Translations under genes and position numbers: made by a program | Assembly: GCA_947626105.1 (NCBI GenBank) | Contig: CANQQY010000001.1 | Span: 62,001 to 126,000 of the forward strand | From: an uncultured Clostridia bacterium | Lineage (GTDB): Bacteria > Bacillota > Clostridia > Christensenellales > Borkfalkiaceae | Reading direction: 5' to 3' | DNA length: 64,000 nucleotides | Shown: positions 16,622 to 23,359 of the stretch, one piece after another | Position numbering within the stretch: the first letter of the stretch is position 1 | Layout: each line of letters begins with the position of its first letter | The notes under the pieces: generated by a model | What the model was told of the DNA's origin: nothing | Databases searched by the model: none | Seen by the model: the letters and a program-made list of their open reading frames with translations, nothing else

Positions 16622-17255
16622 GAAAGAATTTTCTCTCTGCCTGCATCCGACGGTGTTTCTCTTTCTGACCTTTGCGGCGCTCGTTTTTGTGCCGAACTAT
16701 CCCTATGAAGTGATCTTCTTCTTTTCGGGACTGTCGGTTTTCTTCCTTTCTTTGGCGGCGCGGGAGAACGGCGATTTAGAATTTACCTGTTCCCTCCCCG
16801 TCAAAAAAAGGGACGTCCCGCTCGCACGGATCATGGTCGCCTTCACGTTTCAATGCGCGCTCTTGGCTTTCACGGCGGTTTGTATCGTCATAAAACAATC
16901 GGCATTCCCCGAAGCAATGCTTGTAAATTTGGCTGGCAATAGCGCGAATCTCGCCTTTTGCGGGTTTGGCGCGCTCGTCTTGGGCGCGTTCAACCTCACA
17001 TTTTTCCCGTTGCATTACCGTGAACCGAAGAAAGTCGGCGTCCCGTTTGCGATCTCAATGGCGGTGCAGTTCGTCCTCATCGGCCTTTTGATTTTGATTC
17101 GGCATTTCCCGTTTGCCGCGCCGCTTGCCTCGCCCGATCCCGAAAATAGCGGCGTGAAGTTCACCGTTTTGTTTGCGGGGCTGACTTTATATTGCGTCAT
17201 GACCGTGCTTGCCGCATGGTTATCCATGAAGAAATTTGAAAAAGTGGATCTATGA
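16605..17255 (+). CDS. ABC-2 type permease
   Basis: A 216-residue membrane partner of the preceding ATPase. Six hydrophobic segments can be placed at roughly residues 13-30, 34-52, 73-93, 108-130, 145-165 and 188-208. The N-terminus MKALIKKEFSLCLHPTVF is typical of ABC-2 permeases. A conserved exporter segment LPVKKRDVPLARI follows helix 2. The substrate is unknown; AbrB-controlled pairs of this kind often export peptides or lantibiotic-like compounds, but nothing here identifies one. Confidence 0.92.
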   Translation: MKALIKKEFSLCLHPTVFLFLTFAALVFVPNYPYEVIFFFSGLSVFFLSLAARENGDLEFTCSLPVKKRDVPLARIMVAFTFQCALLAFTAVCIVIKQSAFPEAMLVNLAGNSANLAFCGFGALVLGAFNLTFFPLHYREPKKVGVPFAISMAVQFVLIGLLILIRHFPFAAPLASPDPENSGVKFTVLFAGLTLYCVMTVLAAWLSMKKFEKVDL

Positions 17256-17317
17256 TCTGCTGCGATTTAACGAGAAAATCCCTCACTCCCTCCCCCGCGT
17301 CATTCTGACCGCCCCGC

Positions 17318-17346
17318 TTGATTTTTGCGTGGATTTATGGTAGAAT
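17318..17346 (+). promoter_or_regulatory. Promoter of the accessory small-gene run
   Basis: TTGATT at 17318-17323 and TAGAAT at 17341-17346 with a 17-bp spacer, 33 bp before the TfoX-type gene. It is the only clear promoter I see ahead of the same-strand run that ends at the hairpin at 21291-21329. Confidence 0.75.
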
Positions 17347-17378
17347 GAAAGCAATAACAGAAATTCAGCGGAGGAATT

Positions 17379-17696
17379 ATGCCGTCAAGCAGGGAATATT
17401 TGAGTTTCATTTTGGAGCAACTATCCGACTTAAAAGACATCACCTACAAACCTATGATGGGTGAATTTCTGATTTACTATCGCGGCAAACTTGTCGGCGG
17501 GATCTACGACGATAGATTGCTCGTAAAACCCGTGAAATCCGCGGTTGCTTATTTGCCCCAAGCAGAGTATTCCTTGCCGTATGAGGGCGCAAAAGAAATG
17601 CTGCTTGTTGACAATGTGGACGATAAGGCCTTTTTGACAGGATTATTCGAAGCAATGTATGACGACCTGCCCAAGCCGAAAATGAACAAGCGGTAA
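17379..17696 (+). CDS. TfoX N-terminal domain protein
   Basis: A 105-residue protein consisting of a TfoX_N domain only (ITYKPMMGEFLIYYRGKLVGGIYDDRLLVKP and the C-terminal LPYEGAKEMLLVDN). In gamma-proteobacteria TfoX controls competence, but stand-alone firmicute homologs have no proven role. GCGGAGG precedes the ATG. The gene is AT-richer than the core genes and opens the accessory run. The post-stop motif ATTTCAATCTTGCAGG follows its TAA directly. Confidence 0.9.
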   Translation: MPSSREYLSFILEQLSDLKDITYKPMMGEFLIYYRGKLVGGIYDDRLLVKPVKSAVAYLPQAEYSLPYEGAKEMLLVDNVDDKAFLTGLFEAMYDDLPKPKMNKR

Positions 17697-17712
17697 ATTT
17701 CAATCTTGCAGG
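17697..17712 (+). repeat. Post-stop motif, site 1
   Basis: ATTTCAATCTTGCAGG begins at the base after the TAA of the TfoX gene. Consensus over the run: ATTTCAATTTTGCGGAG. Confidence 0.65.
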
Positions 17713-17754
17713 GAAGTAGCAATTTTCGTTTTGAAACGTTATAGGAGGTGTTTC

Positions 17755-18189
17755 GTGAAAAGAGTTCTTTCTGCCATTGCATCTTTTATTTTGTGCTGTG
17801 TTTTCCTTGCGGCTTTTGCGGCCTGTTCGGATAAAATTTCATCTATCAGGGATATAAAAAACTATTCCGATATGCAAAACCAAGCGGACAAAATCGACGT
17901 TGAGTTTGATAACGGCACACAGGACGGCTATTTATTCACAATTACCGACGAAGAAGAAATTGCCGAAATCATGAGCATCGTTTTCAATACTCCGATTTCC
18001 TACGGCGGCAAACGGAACGAAATTCCGCCTATGGGAAATACTTTTCTCACCATTTATCAAGGCGAAAAGACTTATACGCTCGGCCACCGTTTTATTACCG
18101 AGGGCGAAAACTATTATTTCTTCCAAACAAGTGAGCTTGCAGAAAAACTTGCTACGCTTGCTATGGCGTACGGCGCTTACGAAGCGTGA
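17755..18189 (+). CDS. Predicted small lipoprotein, unknown function
   Basis: A 144-residue secreted protein. A basic start and hydrophobic core (about residues 5-22) end in LAAFAAC, a lipobox-like site, so it is probably anchored to the outer face of the membrane. The mature part (about 120 residues) has no domain I recognise; the VEFDNGTQDGYLFTITDEEEIAEIMSIV segment looks like an alpha/beta stretch seen in small clostridial lipoproteins. I use the GTG at 17755 since AGGAGG is 7 bp upstream; an in-frame ATG at 17731 lies before that site. Confidence 0.82.
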   Translation: MKRVLSAIASFILCCVFLAAFAACSDKISSIRDIKNYSDMQNQADKIDVEFDNGTQDGYLFTITDEEEIAEIMSIVFNTPISYGGKRNEIPPMGNTFLTIYQGEKTYTLGHRFITEGENYYFFQTSELAEKLATLAMAYGAYEA

Positions 18190-18198
18190 CTGAGGGGA

Positions 18199-18258
18199 AC
18201 GTATTTAGGAACCATTGCCCACCCCCCTACCCGTTGAGGCGGCAGGTACCGCCGCAAG
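18199..18258. repeat. Short diverged copy of the 109-bp repeat with its flank
   Basis: AACGTATTTAGGAACCATTGCCCACCC and the following GGCGGCAGGTACCGCCGC hairpin match 21487-21540. This insertion separates the lipoprotein gene from the zinc-ribbon gene and replaces the post-stop motif expected there. Confidence 0.7.
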
Positions 18259-18286
18259 CGATAACCGAATCAGACGGAGATGCGAT

Positions 18287-18583
18287 ATGAATTTTTGCGA
18301 GGGTTGCAATATTGCTTGCAGCGGCGAGAGATGTCCCAAATGCGGAAGAAAAAAATTGCGCGCCGTAAACGAAGATGATTTTTGTTTGATTGCGCAAGTG
18401 GATCGGATCTTCGGCGAGAACCTGAAATATCATTTGGAAAACGAAAATATAGAATGTGCGCTCATGCCGTACGGTACGGGAGTTCGGTCGAAATTTGCTC
18501 TGCCGCTCGAAAGTTATCTGCTCTATGTCCGATATAAAAATTCAGAATATGTGCGGCAATTATTAAAAGATAAAAAATCCTGA
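18287..18583 (+). CDS. Zinc-ribbon protein with DUF2007-like tail
   Basis: A 98-residue protein. Residues 1-20 form a zinc ribbon (MNFCEGCNIACSGERCPKCG) with four cysteines in two CxxC pairs. The remainder (FCLIAQVDRIFGENLKYHLENENIECALMPYG.. LYVRYKNSEYVRQLL) resembles the small DUF2007/putative signal-transducing fold, where a helix binds beside a beta sheet. Function is unknown. I chose ATG 18287, preceded by GGAG, because the zinc ribbon starts there; the longer frame runs into repeat DNA. Its stop is followed at once by the full post-stop motif. Confidence 0.82.
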   Translation: MNFCEGCNIACSGERCPKCGRKKLRAVNEDDFCLIAQVDRIFGENLKYHLENENIECALMPYGTGVRSKFALPLESYLLYVRYKNSEYVRQLLKDKKS

Positions 18584-18600
18584 ATTTCAATTTTGCGGAG
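18584..18600 (+). repeat. Post-stop motif, site 2 (best match)
   Basis: ATTTCAATTTTGCGGAG directly after TGA; the GGAG end also serves as ribosome binding site of the next gene. Confidence 0.7.
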
Positions 18601-18609
18601 AAAAACACT

Positions 18610-19023
18610 ATGGATAAAACACAGATTTTTCAATTCATATCCGAACAAAAGACGGCGTTTATTGCCTCTGTAAACGAGCATGGGTATCCCGTGATACGCG
18701 CCATGCTTGCCCCTCGCAAAATAGACGGAAATGAGATTTATTTCACGACCAATACCTCGTCCAACAAGATAAAGCAATATTTGGCGAACAATAAGGCTTG
18801 CGTCTATTTTTACAAGCGCGGGAAATTTAAGTATCAGGGCGTTTCTGTGATCGGTGAAATGCAAATCTGCACCGACCAAGCGACGAAAGACGAGATTTGG
18901 CGTTTCGGCGATAAGATGTTTTATAAACAGGGCGTGACCGATCCCGACGATTGCGTGTTGAAATTCAAGGGCATGACAGCCGAATATTATTGCGATTTTA
19001 AGACGGAAAAGATAGATTTGTAA
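18610..19023 (+). CDS. Pyridoxamine 5'-phosphate oxidase family protein
   Basis: A 137-residue flavin-reductase-like split-barrel protein. The sequence IFQFISEQKTAFIASVNEHGYPVIRAML.. FTTNTSSNKIKQYLANNKACVYFY.. YQGVSVIGEMQI is typical of the FMN-binding PNPOx-like family, whose members include general stress proteins and heme or flavin reductases. The substrate cannot be told. It sits between two post-stop motifs and beside a flavodoxin-ferredoxin protein, which suggests a redox role for this part of the run. Confidence 0.92.
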   Translation: MDKTQIFQFISEQKTAFIASVNEHGYPVIRAMLAPRKIDGNEIYFTTNTSSNKIKQYLANNKACVYFYKRGKFKYQGVSVIGEMQICTDQATKDEIWRFGDKMFYKQGVTDPDDCVLKFKGMTAEYYCDFKTEKIDL

Positions 19024-19038
19024 AGTCAATTTTGCGGA
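19024..19038 (+). repeat. Post-stop motif, site 3
   Basis: AGTCAATTTTGCGGA directly after the TAA of the PNPOx-like gene. Confidence 0.65.
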
Positions 19039-19045
19039 ATAACAA

Positions 19046-19186
19046 ATGGTGGAATTACGAAATTTTACGATCGCCGATACGGAAACTTTACGGCAATTTC
19101 AAAGTTTGGGATTCGAGTCGGATATGTATTGCTATAAAAATCAAAAAGGGAGAGATGTATATCTCTTTCTGAAAGCATTCGATTAA
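19046..19186 (+). CDS. Small 46-residue ORF
   Basis: ATG 19046 to TAA 19186 encodes 46 residues (MVELRNFTIADTETLRQFQ.. DVYLFLKAFD). No family is recognised. It occupies the slot between two post-stop motifs with the same 20-26 bp spacing used by its neighbours, so it looks like a genuine member of the run. The GCGGA of site 3 is its only SD-like element. It could instead be the remnant of a longer gene; FTIADTETLRQF resembles the opening of GNAT acetyltransferases, but that is weak. Confidence 0.55.
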   Translation: MVELRNFTIADTETLRQFQSLGFESDMYCYKNQKGRDVYLFLKAFD

Positions 19187-19200
19187 CTTTCAATTTTCGG
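19187..19200 (+). repeat. Post-stop motif, site 4
   Basis: CTTTCAATTTTCGG directly after the TAA of the 46-residue ORF. Confidence 0.6.
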
Positions 19201-19206
19201 TACAAA

Positions 19207-19983
19207 ATGGAACAAAAATATTATGCGATCTATTTGAGCGGCACGGGGAATACGAAGTTTTGCGTTTCAAAATTTGTAAAATTGTTGGATGAAAACGCCC
19301 CTATCGTCGCAATCGAAGAGGAAGCCGCGCTTTCTGCCTTAAAAAATTACGGATACATCGTCCTCGGCTATCCCGTCCAATATTCGAGCGTTCCCAAAAT
19401 GGTGCGGGATTTTATTACCCGAAACGCCGCGCTATGGAAAGGGAAAAAGGTCTTTTGCCTTGCGACGATGGGCGCATTCAGCGGCGACGGCGCGGGTTGC
19501 TCGGCAAGACTTTTGAAAAAGTGCGGCGCTTTTGTCTTGGGCGGACTGCATCTCAAAATGCCCGACAGCGTGTGCGACAGTAAGCTCTTAAAGAAAAGTG
19601 AGGAAGAAAAAATACAAATCATTCGCCGTGCGGAAGAAAAGATCGAGCAAGCCGCAAGAAATATCAAGGGCGGGAAATATCCGCACGACGGTTTGGGATT
19701 CTTTCCGCATCTCATCGGTTTCTTCGGTCAAAGGCTCTGGTTTTATGGCAAGACGAGGAGCTATTCCGACAAATTAAAGATCGACAAGGCGCGTTGCGTC
19801 GGATGCGGCGTTTGCGCGGGTCTTTGCCCGATGAAAAATCTCACGGTAGAAAATCAGATCGCCGTTCCGCAAGGAAAATGCACCATGTGCTATCGCTGTA
19901 TCAGTCATTGTCCGCAACAGGCAATTACCCTGGTCGGAAAAGAGGTCGTAGAACAATACAGGCTTGAAAACTTCATATCATAA
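19207..19983 (+). CDS. EFR1-type flavodoxin-ferredoxin fusion protein
   Basis: A 258-residue electron-transfer protein. Residues 1-165 are flavodoxin-like with the FMN phosphate loop LSGTGNTKFC and the YPVQYSSVPKMV segment. Residues about 190-245 carry two 4Fe-4S motifs: CVGCGVCAGLCP and CTMCYRCISHCP. This is the architecture of EFR1 family ferredoxins, common in Clostridia. It probably shuttles electrons to an unknown oxidoreductase. The two clusters are intact. No clear SD precedes the ATG apart from the CGG of motif site 4. Confidence 0.93.
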   Translation: MEQKYYAIYLSGTGNTKFCVSKFVKLLDENAPIVAIEEEAALSALKNYGYIVLGYPVQYSSVPKMVRDFITRNAALWKGKKVFCLATMGAFSGDGAGCSARLLKKCGAFVLGGLHLKMPDSVCDSKLLKKSEEEKIQIIRRAEEKIEQAARNIKGGKYPHDGLGFFPHLIGFFGQRLWFYGKTRSYSDKLKIDKARCVGCGVCAGLCPMKNLTVENQIAVPQGKCTMCYRCISHCPQQAITLVGKEVVEQYRLENFIS

Positions 19984-19997
19984 ATTTCAATGTTTCG
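19984..19997 (+). repeat. Post-stop motif, site 5
   Basis: ATTTCAATGTTTCG directly after the TAA of the flavodoxin-ferredoxin gene; it contains an in-frame ATG of the next ORF. Confidence 0.6.
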
Positions 19998-20001
19998 AAT
20001 T

Positions 20002-20439
20002 ATGGGCTGGTTTAACTATTACGGAATGATTGCGGTTGCGATCATCATGATACCGAATATCGTCAGCGCGGTAGTCAATAAAAGCGCATTTGAAAATCGG
20101 TTTCACAATAAGGTTATCCTTGCATTCGAGCAAATCGGGCGCTATGGCTGTATGGCATTTATGATTTTTAATATCCCATACACATACTTTGATTTTTGGT
20201 TCGAATCAGCTCTCGTCGTATATTTGTCGGTAAACGGAGCGTTGCTTGCGCTGTATCTGTTGGGTTGGATCATTTATCGCAAGGGACGCGGTAAGGCAAA
20301 AATGTTTTGGCTCTCCATAACGCCCACCGTGCTTTTTGCATTTAGCGGCCTTATGGTGCTTTCGATCCCGCTTATGATAAGTTCGGTAATTTTCGGGATA
20401 GGACATATTACGATCAGTTATAAAAATATCGAATGGTAA
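20002..20439 (+). CDS. Four-helix membrane protein, unknown function
   Basis: A 145-residue integral membrane protein with four predicted helices at roughly residues 5-27, 43-62, 70-88 and 102-128. I do not recognise the family. The frame has two candidate starts, ATG 19990 (inside the post-stop motif) and ATG 20002. I prefer 20002 because the stop-to-start spacing then matches the neighbours (18 versus 20-26 bp), though neither has a strong SD. It may work with the adjacent flavodoxin-ferredoxin protein, but that is only context. Confidence 0.75.
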   Translation: MGWFNYYGMIAVAIIMIPNIVSAVVNKSAFENRFHNKVILAFEQIGRYGCMAFMIFNIPYTYFDFWFESALVVYLSVNGALLALYLLGWIIYRKGRGKAKMFWLSITPTVLFAFSGLMVLSIPLMISSVIFGIGHITISYKNIEW

Positions 20440-20456
20440 ATTTCAATTTAACGGAG
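20440..20456 (+). repeat. Post-stop motif, site 6
   Basis: ATTTCAATTTAACGGAG directly after TAA; GGAG supplies the next ribosome binding site. Confidence 0.65.
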
Positions 20457-20460
20457 AAAT

Positions 20461-21222
20461 ATGGCAGATTGGTTCACCGTAGAAAAGATAGATAGCGCAA
20501 CTTTCGCTATCAGCGAATATAAGCATTGGGAAGAAGTCCATTCCTATTTGTTAATAGGTGAACAAGCGGCTTTGCTTATTGACACGGGATTGGGCGTTGC
20601 CAACATCAAAACGATTGTGGACGGTTTGACCGCTTTGCCCGTGATCGTTGCGACGACACACGTTCATTGGGATCATATCGGCGGACACGGCTATTTTAAG
20701 GATATTGCCGTTCACGAAGCCGAAAAAGAGTGGCTATCAAATTCCCCGATTTCTTTGGAAGTCGTAAAGAGAAGCCTTTTGAAAGAACCTTGTGAGTTTC
20801 CTGCTGACTTTACCCCTGCCGAATACCGTATCTTTCAAGGAACGCCGACAAGAGTTTTGCGCGACGGGGACATTTTAGACTTGGGAAGCCGCCTTGTGCA
20901 AGTCGTCCATACCGCAGGGCACTCGCCGGGGCATTGTTGCTTTTACGAACAAGACCGAAAATACCTGTATTCGGGCGATTTAATCTATCAAGGCTGTTTG
21001 GACGCTTTTTATCCGACGACCGATCCCGTTCTTTTTATGGGTTCGGTAGAAAAGGTACGTTCCCTTGATATAGAAAGGATATTACCAGCTCATCATCGGC
21101 TTGATATTTCGGTATCTTTGATAGAAAAAATCTCCGAAGCGTTTCGGGAATTGTATCAGAAAAACGGTCTGAAACAGGGAAGCGGGATATTTGACTTCGG
21201 GAAGTTCCAAATTCATATTTGA
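20461..21222 (+). CDS. MBL-fold metallo-hydrolase
   Basis: A 253-residue metallo-beta-lactamase-fold hydrolase. The zinc motif THVHWDHIGGH begins near residue 66, the next ligand is His in VVHTAGHSPGHCC, then Asp in YSGDLIYQG, and a final histidine in LPAHH. All expected di-metal ligands seem present. The substrate is unknown; many such enzymes act on thioesters or lactones. It is the last gene of the accessory run and is followed by a hairpin terminator. GGAG of motif site 6 is its ribosome binding site. Confidence 0.93.
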   Translation: MADWFTVEKIDSATFAISEYKHWEEVHSYLLIGEQAALLIDTGLGVANIKTIVDGLTALPVIVATTHVHWDHIGGHGYFKDIAVHEAEKEWLSNSPISLEVVKRSLLKEPCEFPADFTPAEYRIFQGTPTRVLRDGDILDLGSRLVQVVHTAGHSPGHCCFYEQDRKYLYSGDLIYQGCLDAFYPTTDPVLFMGSVEKVRSLDIERILPAHHRLDISVSLIEKISEAFRELYQKNGLKQGSGIFDFGKFQIHI

Positions 21223-21290
21223 TAGATGTAAATTTTCGTTGAGAAGAATCGTTGCCATAAACTCGCAAACTCATGTACTAATCATATTGA

Positions 21291-21329
21291 AAAACCGCCG
21301 ACGGAGCGCAATGCTCTGTCGACGGTTTT
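21291..21329 (+). terminator. Hairpin ending the accessory run
   Basis: AAAACCG-C-CGACGGAGC pairs with GCTCTGTCG-A-CGGTTTT around a GCAAT loop. The T-run is short. It lies about 70 bp after the MBL-fold gene. Confidence 0.75.
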
Positions 21330-21395
21330 CGCGTGTCTCGGATTGTCCTCGGCAACCCCGATCCCCGCGTCATTCTGCCCCACACGCATTCTAAA

Positions 21396-21491
21396 TTACG
21401 TCACCCTGAGCGTAGTCGAAGGGTCACCACATTATAATAAGGTGATGCTTCGACACGCCGCTTTTGCCAGCGGCGGCTCAGCATGACGTAT
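21396..21491. repeat. MITE-like element with TTACGTCA/TGACGTA ends, copy 1
   Basis: The 96-bp unit begins TTACGTCA and ends TGACGTA. It contains inner inverted parts GAGCGTAGTCGAA and CTTCGACACGCC and a GCCGC..GCGGC hairpin. A relative with extra DNA lies at 39134-39291. No coding capacity. Confidence 0.65.
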
Positions 21492-21512
21492 TTAGGAATC
21501 GTTGCCCACCCC

Positions 21513-21621
21513 CGTTGCGGCGGCAGGGACCGCCGCAACCCCGTCGGCGAGGCCACGCCTCCTGTCACGGCGTCCCTCACAGCCCATCGGGCTGTTGAGG
21601 AGAATGACGCCGCTCCTCCCC
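21513..21621. repeat. 109-bp dispersed repeat, copy B
   Basis: Matches 3808-3916 with three mismatches. With the MITE-like element next to it, it fills the 430-bp gap between the MBL-fold and SIR2 genes; I see no gene there. Confidence 0.85.
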
Positions 21622-21654
21622 TCGGGAGGGGGTAGGGGGTGGGCGGGGCGAGAC

Positions 21655-22473
21655 TCAAAGAGACGATAACACTTCACCAATATCCGCGTTGATGCAGAGC
21701 GAGCGTTTTCCGATCTGTGCGGGGCAAAAGGCTTCGCCGTCGTTGATACAGATATAAAATGCCCTTTCGTTTCGTGCCGCATACCGCCAAAACGGGTATT
21801 TGATGATGACCGGCGTGTTCATTCCCACGCCGAGTTCGAGATAGAGCACTCTGCCCTGTTTATGCGCATTGATAAACTTCCCGTAACGCTTACAAGCCGC
21901 GTCCCAGCCCTCGTCCTGTACGAATTTATCGTCGGCGCGCAGGTTCATCGTCATGGGCTTTCCGCAGACGGGACAGCACGGAATGAGCTCTGTCGGAATG
22001 CGCAGATCCCGTTGCTCTGCTACCATGCGGCGGACAAGCTCCTCGTTGTCATACGTCTTGTGATGACAGGGTTCGGAGCATTGGAACAGCCCGTAGTCCC
22101 CTTGCGTATAAAACAAGCGTTTCTTATCGAATCCCGCCTTCTGAAAGCAGTGATCGACGTTGGTGGTGATGACGAAATAGTCCTTGTCCCTGATCAACTC
22201 GAAGAGTTTTTGATAGACGGGCTTGGGCGGATCCATATAGCGGTTGACGAAGATATATCTCGACCAATACGCCCAAAATTCTTCGGGGGTCTCATACGGA
22301 TAAAATCCGCCCGCATACATGTCGCAAAAGCCGTATTTCGCCCCAAAATCCGAAAAATACCGCTCAAAGCGTTCGCCCGAATAGGTGAAACCCGCCGCCG
22401 CGGAAAGCCCCGCCCCCGCGCCGATAACCACCGCGTCGGCAGAAGCAATGATCTCTTTCAGATTGGGAGTCAT
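21655..22473 (-). CDS. SIR2-family NAD-dependent protein (SirTM-like)
   Basis: A 272-residue sirtuin-fold protein. The NAD loop GAGAGLSAAAGFTYSGERFERYF is near residues 18-40. TTNVDHCFQKAGF replaces the usual TQNxDxLH, and YTQGDYG stands where the catalytic HG is expected, so Gln replaces His. This pattern is that of class M sirtuins, described as protein ADP-ribosyltransferases in some pathogens. The zinc site may be C..C (SEPCHH) with CCPVCG. The start overlaps the cupin gene by ATGA, so the two are coupled. No macrodomain gene is adjacent, unlike the known SirTM operons. Confidence 0.82.
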   Translation of the reverse strand: MTPNLKEIIASADAVVIGAGAGLSAAAGFTYSGERFERYFSDFGAKYGFCDMYAGGFYPYETPEEFWAYWSRYIFVNRYMDPPKPVYQKLFELIRDKDYFVITTNVDHCFQKAGFDKKRLFYTQGDYGLFQCSEPCHHKTYDNEELVRRMVAEQRDLRIPTELIPCCPVCGKPMTMNLRADDKFVQDEGWDAACKRYGKFINAHKQGRVLYLELGVGMNTPVIIKYPFWRYAARNERAFYICINDGEAFCPAQIGKRSLCINADIGEVLSSL

Positions 22474-22823
22474 CCGATCTCTGCGTCCGACGCCGTGTAA
22501 TTTTCGAGCGAGTTTGTCTTTACCTGAATGCAGATATATTTGATCCCGCTCGTTTCGGCTGCAAAAAATCTGCGTTTGGCGGCGGGAGAAATGCGCAGCC
22601 AGTCGCCCGCGGCAAGCGGAACGCTCTCTCCGTCGATCACCGCGACGCCTTCCCCCTCGAGGATCCCGTAGATCTCCTCATTTTGTTTGTGCGAATGCAC
22701 GAAAGGAACGCTCGCGCCCTTCGGGAGTTCGTTGATACTGATCTCCGCACCCGTAAGGTGAAGCGCATCGTGCAATTCGACGCGCGCCCCTTCTTTGACG
22801 CTGACTTTGTTGAAATTTGCCAT
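22470..22823 (-). CDS. Small cupin-domain protein
   Basis: A 117-residue single-domain cupin. Motif 1 (FVHSHKQNEEIYGILEGEG) supplies two His and one Glu; motif 2 (LAAGDWLRISPAAKRRF) lacks the usual His but has the fold pattern. The segment resembles small mannose-6-phosphate-isomerase-like cupins. I chose MANFNKV at 22823, which follows AGGAGGTGTTTCAA; a start 9 bp upstream is less well placed. It is the first gene of a two-gene operon with the SIR2-like protein and is divergent from an HxlR regulator that probably controls it. Confidence 0.88.
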   Translation of the reverse strand: MANFNKVSVKEGARVELHDALHLTGAEISINELPKGASVPFVHSHKQNEEIYGILEGEGVAVIDGESVPLAAGDWLRISPAAKRRFFAAETSGIKYICIQVKTNSLENYTASDAEIG

Positions 22824-22961
22824 TTGAAACACCTCCTAAAATAATTTTTTCGATCCCCTTGGATCATGCTTTCAGGATAGCACACACAAAAAGAATTTGC
22901 CCGAATGTTACAAATTGATTATTCGGTAATAAATTGGATACAAAGTTTCTATTTTGAACTA

Positions 22962-22990
22962 TTGACAGAGTTCTTCCTTTATGATACAAT
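22962..22990 (+). promoter_or_regulatory. hxlR promoter in the divergent control region
   Basis: TTGACA at 22962-22967 and TACAAT at 22985-22990, 17-bp spacer, 31 bp before hxlR. The upstream AT-rich DNA (22880-22960) separates it from the cupin operon and likely contains the HxlR operator; short symmetric candidates exist (TACAAAGT..) but none is clear. Confidence 0.8.
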
Positions 22991-23020
22991 CATACTACTT
23001 CAAAAAGGCAGGAAATCATC

Positions 23021-23359
23021 ATGTTGACGAAAAAGGAATTGCCGGAGTGCCCCGTCGCGACCACCGTACAGATGATCGGGAACAAGTGGAAGCTGCTCAT
23101 CATCCGAAATTTGGTGTACGACGGGAAACAGCGTTTTACGGATTTTCTCAAAACGATCCCCTCGATCAGTAAAAAGGTCTTGACCGATAATCTGCGCGCC
23201 CTCGAAGAGGACGGTCTCATCGAACGGGAAGTCTTTGCGGAAGTGCCTCCCCGCGTAGAGTATTCGCTGTCCCCGTTGGGAGCGTCTCTCAGACCCATTT
23301 TAGACGCGATGTCGGACTGGGGAACGGATTATAAGAGTAGCGCAGGCCTTTCGGAGTGA
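23021..23359 (+). CDS. HxlR family transcriptional regulator
   Basis: A 112-residue winged-helix regulator. The family core is plain: CPVATTVQMIGNKWKLLIIRNLVYDGKQRFTDFLKTIPSISKKVLTDNLRALEEDGLIERE, with Cys10 at the usual redox-sensing position in many HxlR proteins. It is divergent from the cupin-SIR2 operon and probably represses it in response to electrophiles or oxidants; this is inference from the family and the position. No SD is strong, but CAGGAAATCATC precedes the ATG. Confidence 0.92.
   Translation: MLTKKELPECPVATTVQMIGNKWKLLIIRNLVYDGKQRFTDFLKTIPSISKKVLTDNLRALEEDGLIEREVFAEVPPRVEYSLSPLGASLRPILDAMSDWGTDYKSSAGLSE

Noticed and set aside
17697-20456. Integron cassette array with attC sites
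   Set aside because: Spaces between genes are only 18-58 bp and lack the long imperfect palindromes of attC; no integrase in the window.
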